Source of the DNA: Cyclobacterium sp.
Lineage (GTDB): Bacteria; Bacteroidota; Bacteroidia; Cytophagales; Cyclobacteriaceae
Length of the DNA: 64,000 nt
Direction of reading: 5' to 3'
Assembly: GCF_014762705.1 (NCBI RefSeq)
Contig: NZ_JABURL010000036.1
Location: forward strand, 1 to 64,000
Shown here: positions 62,951-64,000 of the stretch, piece after piece
Layout of the letters: the number at the start of each line of letters is the position of its first letter
How positions within the stretch are numbered: position 1 is the first letter of the stretch
Translations under genes and position numbers: made by a program
The notes under the pieces: model-generated
Databases searched by the model: none
What the model saw: only the letters and a program-made list of their open reading frames with translations
Told to the model about the DNA's origin: nothing

Positions 62951-63838
62951 TTATGGATTTAATTTTAATTCATCCCGTAAAAATTCGTCTTCAAGGGCGT
63001 TTCTGTTCCAATAATCAATCACCTTCATTCCTTTCCTTGTAGCTCGCGTAACTTCTTTTTCACCGTTTTCCAGGGTATGGGTTTCTTCCCAGGCCACAAT
63101 CGGATAAGGAAATTCTTTTTCAAAATCGATTTTCAGTTCCCGCTTCCCGGAACTATATGTCACCTCCAATTGCCTTAGGTTATTGCTTTTATCTGTTAAT
63201 CGGATAAATGCTTCTTCTGCAACAAATTCCCCATGGGTGAATCGTTGGTAAATCAGGGAGGGCCACATTTGTACACTTCCGGTAGGGATTTGGTTGGGAT
63301 TTATCCGGATCAGGTTCCACAAATCATCCTCCGCCATTCCCGTGAGAGAGAAGCTCTTATCTCCTTCTTTTTCAAAATAGGAAAACAATTCTCCAGAATA
63401 GGATTCCCCACTATTCAGGTTAATTTGCGTAAAGGATTGTCCACACCATTCCTGGGAGGAAGCCGTAAATTTCACTCCCTGCATGGCCTCCTTGGTGGGT
63501 GTAAAAGCAGAAAGCATCATGTGATAAGGGTAAATTCCGGTGATAAAATCTCTTGTCTGGTTCATTTTGATAACCGAAAGTTTATCTCTTCCAGCCGATG
63601 CGGGATCATCCAGTTTCACCTGCTTGCTTCTAGAAAAGTCTTCTGTCACAAAAATCAAAACTGCCTCACCAGCTCGGGGTTCACCGTAGCGGTATTGGGT
63701 AAGGGTAAAGCTACTGATCTCGGCCTGTCCCTGAAACCAATATTCTCCCCAAGCCTCAAAATCTACTTCTTCCCTTTCAGGCCTGGCACAAGACAGCACT
63801 ATAAAAAGCAAAGAAAACAACAGTAAACATTTATTCAT
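62951..63838 (-). CDS. Conserved lipoprotein of unknown function
   Basis: 295 residues. The lipobox VLSC ends the signal peptide (Cys near residue 17), followed by ARPEREEVDF. The mature part is beta-rich with conserved pieces such as WFQGQAEISSFTLTQYRYGE and a C-terminal WEETHTLENGEKEVT. Similar proteins in Bacteroidota have been labelled 'septum formation inhibitor Maf', which I consider an error since no Maf motif is present. It lies between the glycosyltransferase genes and may be co-transcribed with them. Confidence 0.7.
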   Translation of the reverse strand: MNKCLLLFSLLFIVLSCARPEREEVDFEAWGEYWFQGQAEISSFTLTQYRYGEPRAGEAVLIFVTEDFSRSKQVKLDDPASAGRDKLSVIKMNQTRDFITGIYPYHMMLSAFTPTKEAMQGVKFTASSQEWCGQSFTQINLNSGESYSGELFSYFEKEGDKSFSLTGMAEDDLWNLIRINPNQIPTGSVQMWPSLIYQRFTHGEFVAEEAFIRLTDKSNNLRQLEVTYSSGKRELKIDFEKEFPYPIVAWEETHTLENGEKEVTRATRKGMKVIDYWNRNALEDEFLRDELKLNP

Positions 63839-63916
63839 GATATTTTAATTTTAATGTTAATTTAAAGAAAAAAACGAGATTTTACCCATAGTTCTACAGG
63901 ACTTCCCCGGAATACC

Positions 63917-64000
63917 CTATCTGTATTTCCACAGGGTCCACAAGATTTTGTATCCCGCTCCTACGACACCTTTAACGGTTCCGCTGACTTTGGATACGCC
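63917..64000 (-). CDS. C-terminal end of a family 2 glycosyltransferase (partial)
   Basis: The last 27 codons and a TAG (63917-63919) are read on the minus strand into the end of the window. The peptide has SKVSGTVKG and then GAGYKILW, an ending typical of GT2 enzymes of the dolichol/polyprenol phosphate mannose or glucose synthase type. The rest lies outside. It would fit as donor synthase for the GT-C enzyme at 61611-62939. Confidence 0.6.
   Translation of the reverse strand, partial: GVSKVSGTVKGVVGAGYKILWTLWKYR

Overview
The window reads as chromosomal DNA of a marine or soil type Bacteroidota, most likely a Cyclobacteriaceae relative (Cyclobacterium/Algoriphagus/Echinicola type). Reasons: a type IX secretion cargo with a gliding-type C-terminal domain beside a PorP/SprF gene, a fused CcoN-CcoO cbb3 oxidase, promoters of the TAnnTTTG type with no strong Shine-Dalgarno sequences, DUF1080, DUF5060 and DUF6797 proteins, and moderate GC. 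No tRNA, rRNA, CRISPR array, insertion sequence or prophage was seen.

Layout. 1-5.1 kb: a periplasmic sugar-oxidation pair (DUF1080 3-keto-glycoside hydrolase and a beta-propeller/cytochrome c protein, minus strand) and a divergent SDR dehydrogenase. 5.1-6.6 kb: a 1.5 kb stretch without genes, with degenerate repeats. 6.6-14.6 kb: a tail-collar protein, a 2122-residue surface protein and a PorP/SprF partner. 14.6-23.8 kb: a complete cbb3 oxidase operon on the minus strand (ccoI-ccoS-ccoNO-ccoQ-ccoP-ccoG-fixH-safE) preceded by a Usp-like gene; two matching FNR/CRP-type palindromes lie upstream. 24-31.3 kb: mixed housekeeping and accessory genes (SIMPL, DUF5522, MpaB-like, ChaN-like, ArsC-like, a MNT/HEPN pair, an aldo/keto reductase, a kinase remnant, SulP). 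31.8-38 kb: a compact catabolic cluster (dehydrogenase, cyclase-family hydrolase, four-carbon acid sugar kinase, Gfo/Idh/MocA oxidoreductase, GntR regulator, MFS transporter) that looks like an aldonate or tetronate pathway. 38.2-47.6 kb: secreted carbohydrate-active proteins, a DUF6797 propeller with an azurin-like cupredoxin, an SGNH hydrolase, a patatin and a lipoprotein. 48-61.6 kb: a nitrate assimilation island (NarK-type transporter, nitrate reductase fused to its own NAD(P)H reductase, a rubredoxin fusion, CobA, NirB, NirD) followed by a PilJ-domain sensor kinase and a NarL-type regulator. 61.6-64 kb: a GT-C mannosyltransferase-like protein, a lipoprotein and the tail end of a family 2 glycosyltransferase.

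How the parts work together. The nitrate island is self-contained for uptake, reduction to ammonium and siroheme supply. Its two main promoters share tandem TACGTA-type boxes at identical distances from the -7 element, and the adjacent two-component system is the obvious candidate to bind them. The cbb3 operon and its Usp-like neighbour share a second palindrome, typical of oxygen control by a regulator not encoded here. A third palindrome (GTATAC-A-GTATAC) in front of the GntR gene recurs near the upstream end of the 38-44.5 kb carbohydrate block, which suggests one regulator for secreted enzymes and intracellular catabolism. Functions come from recognised motifs and remembered family features; no database search was possible.
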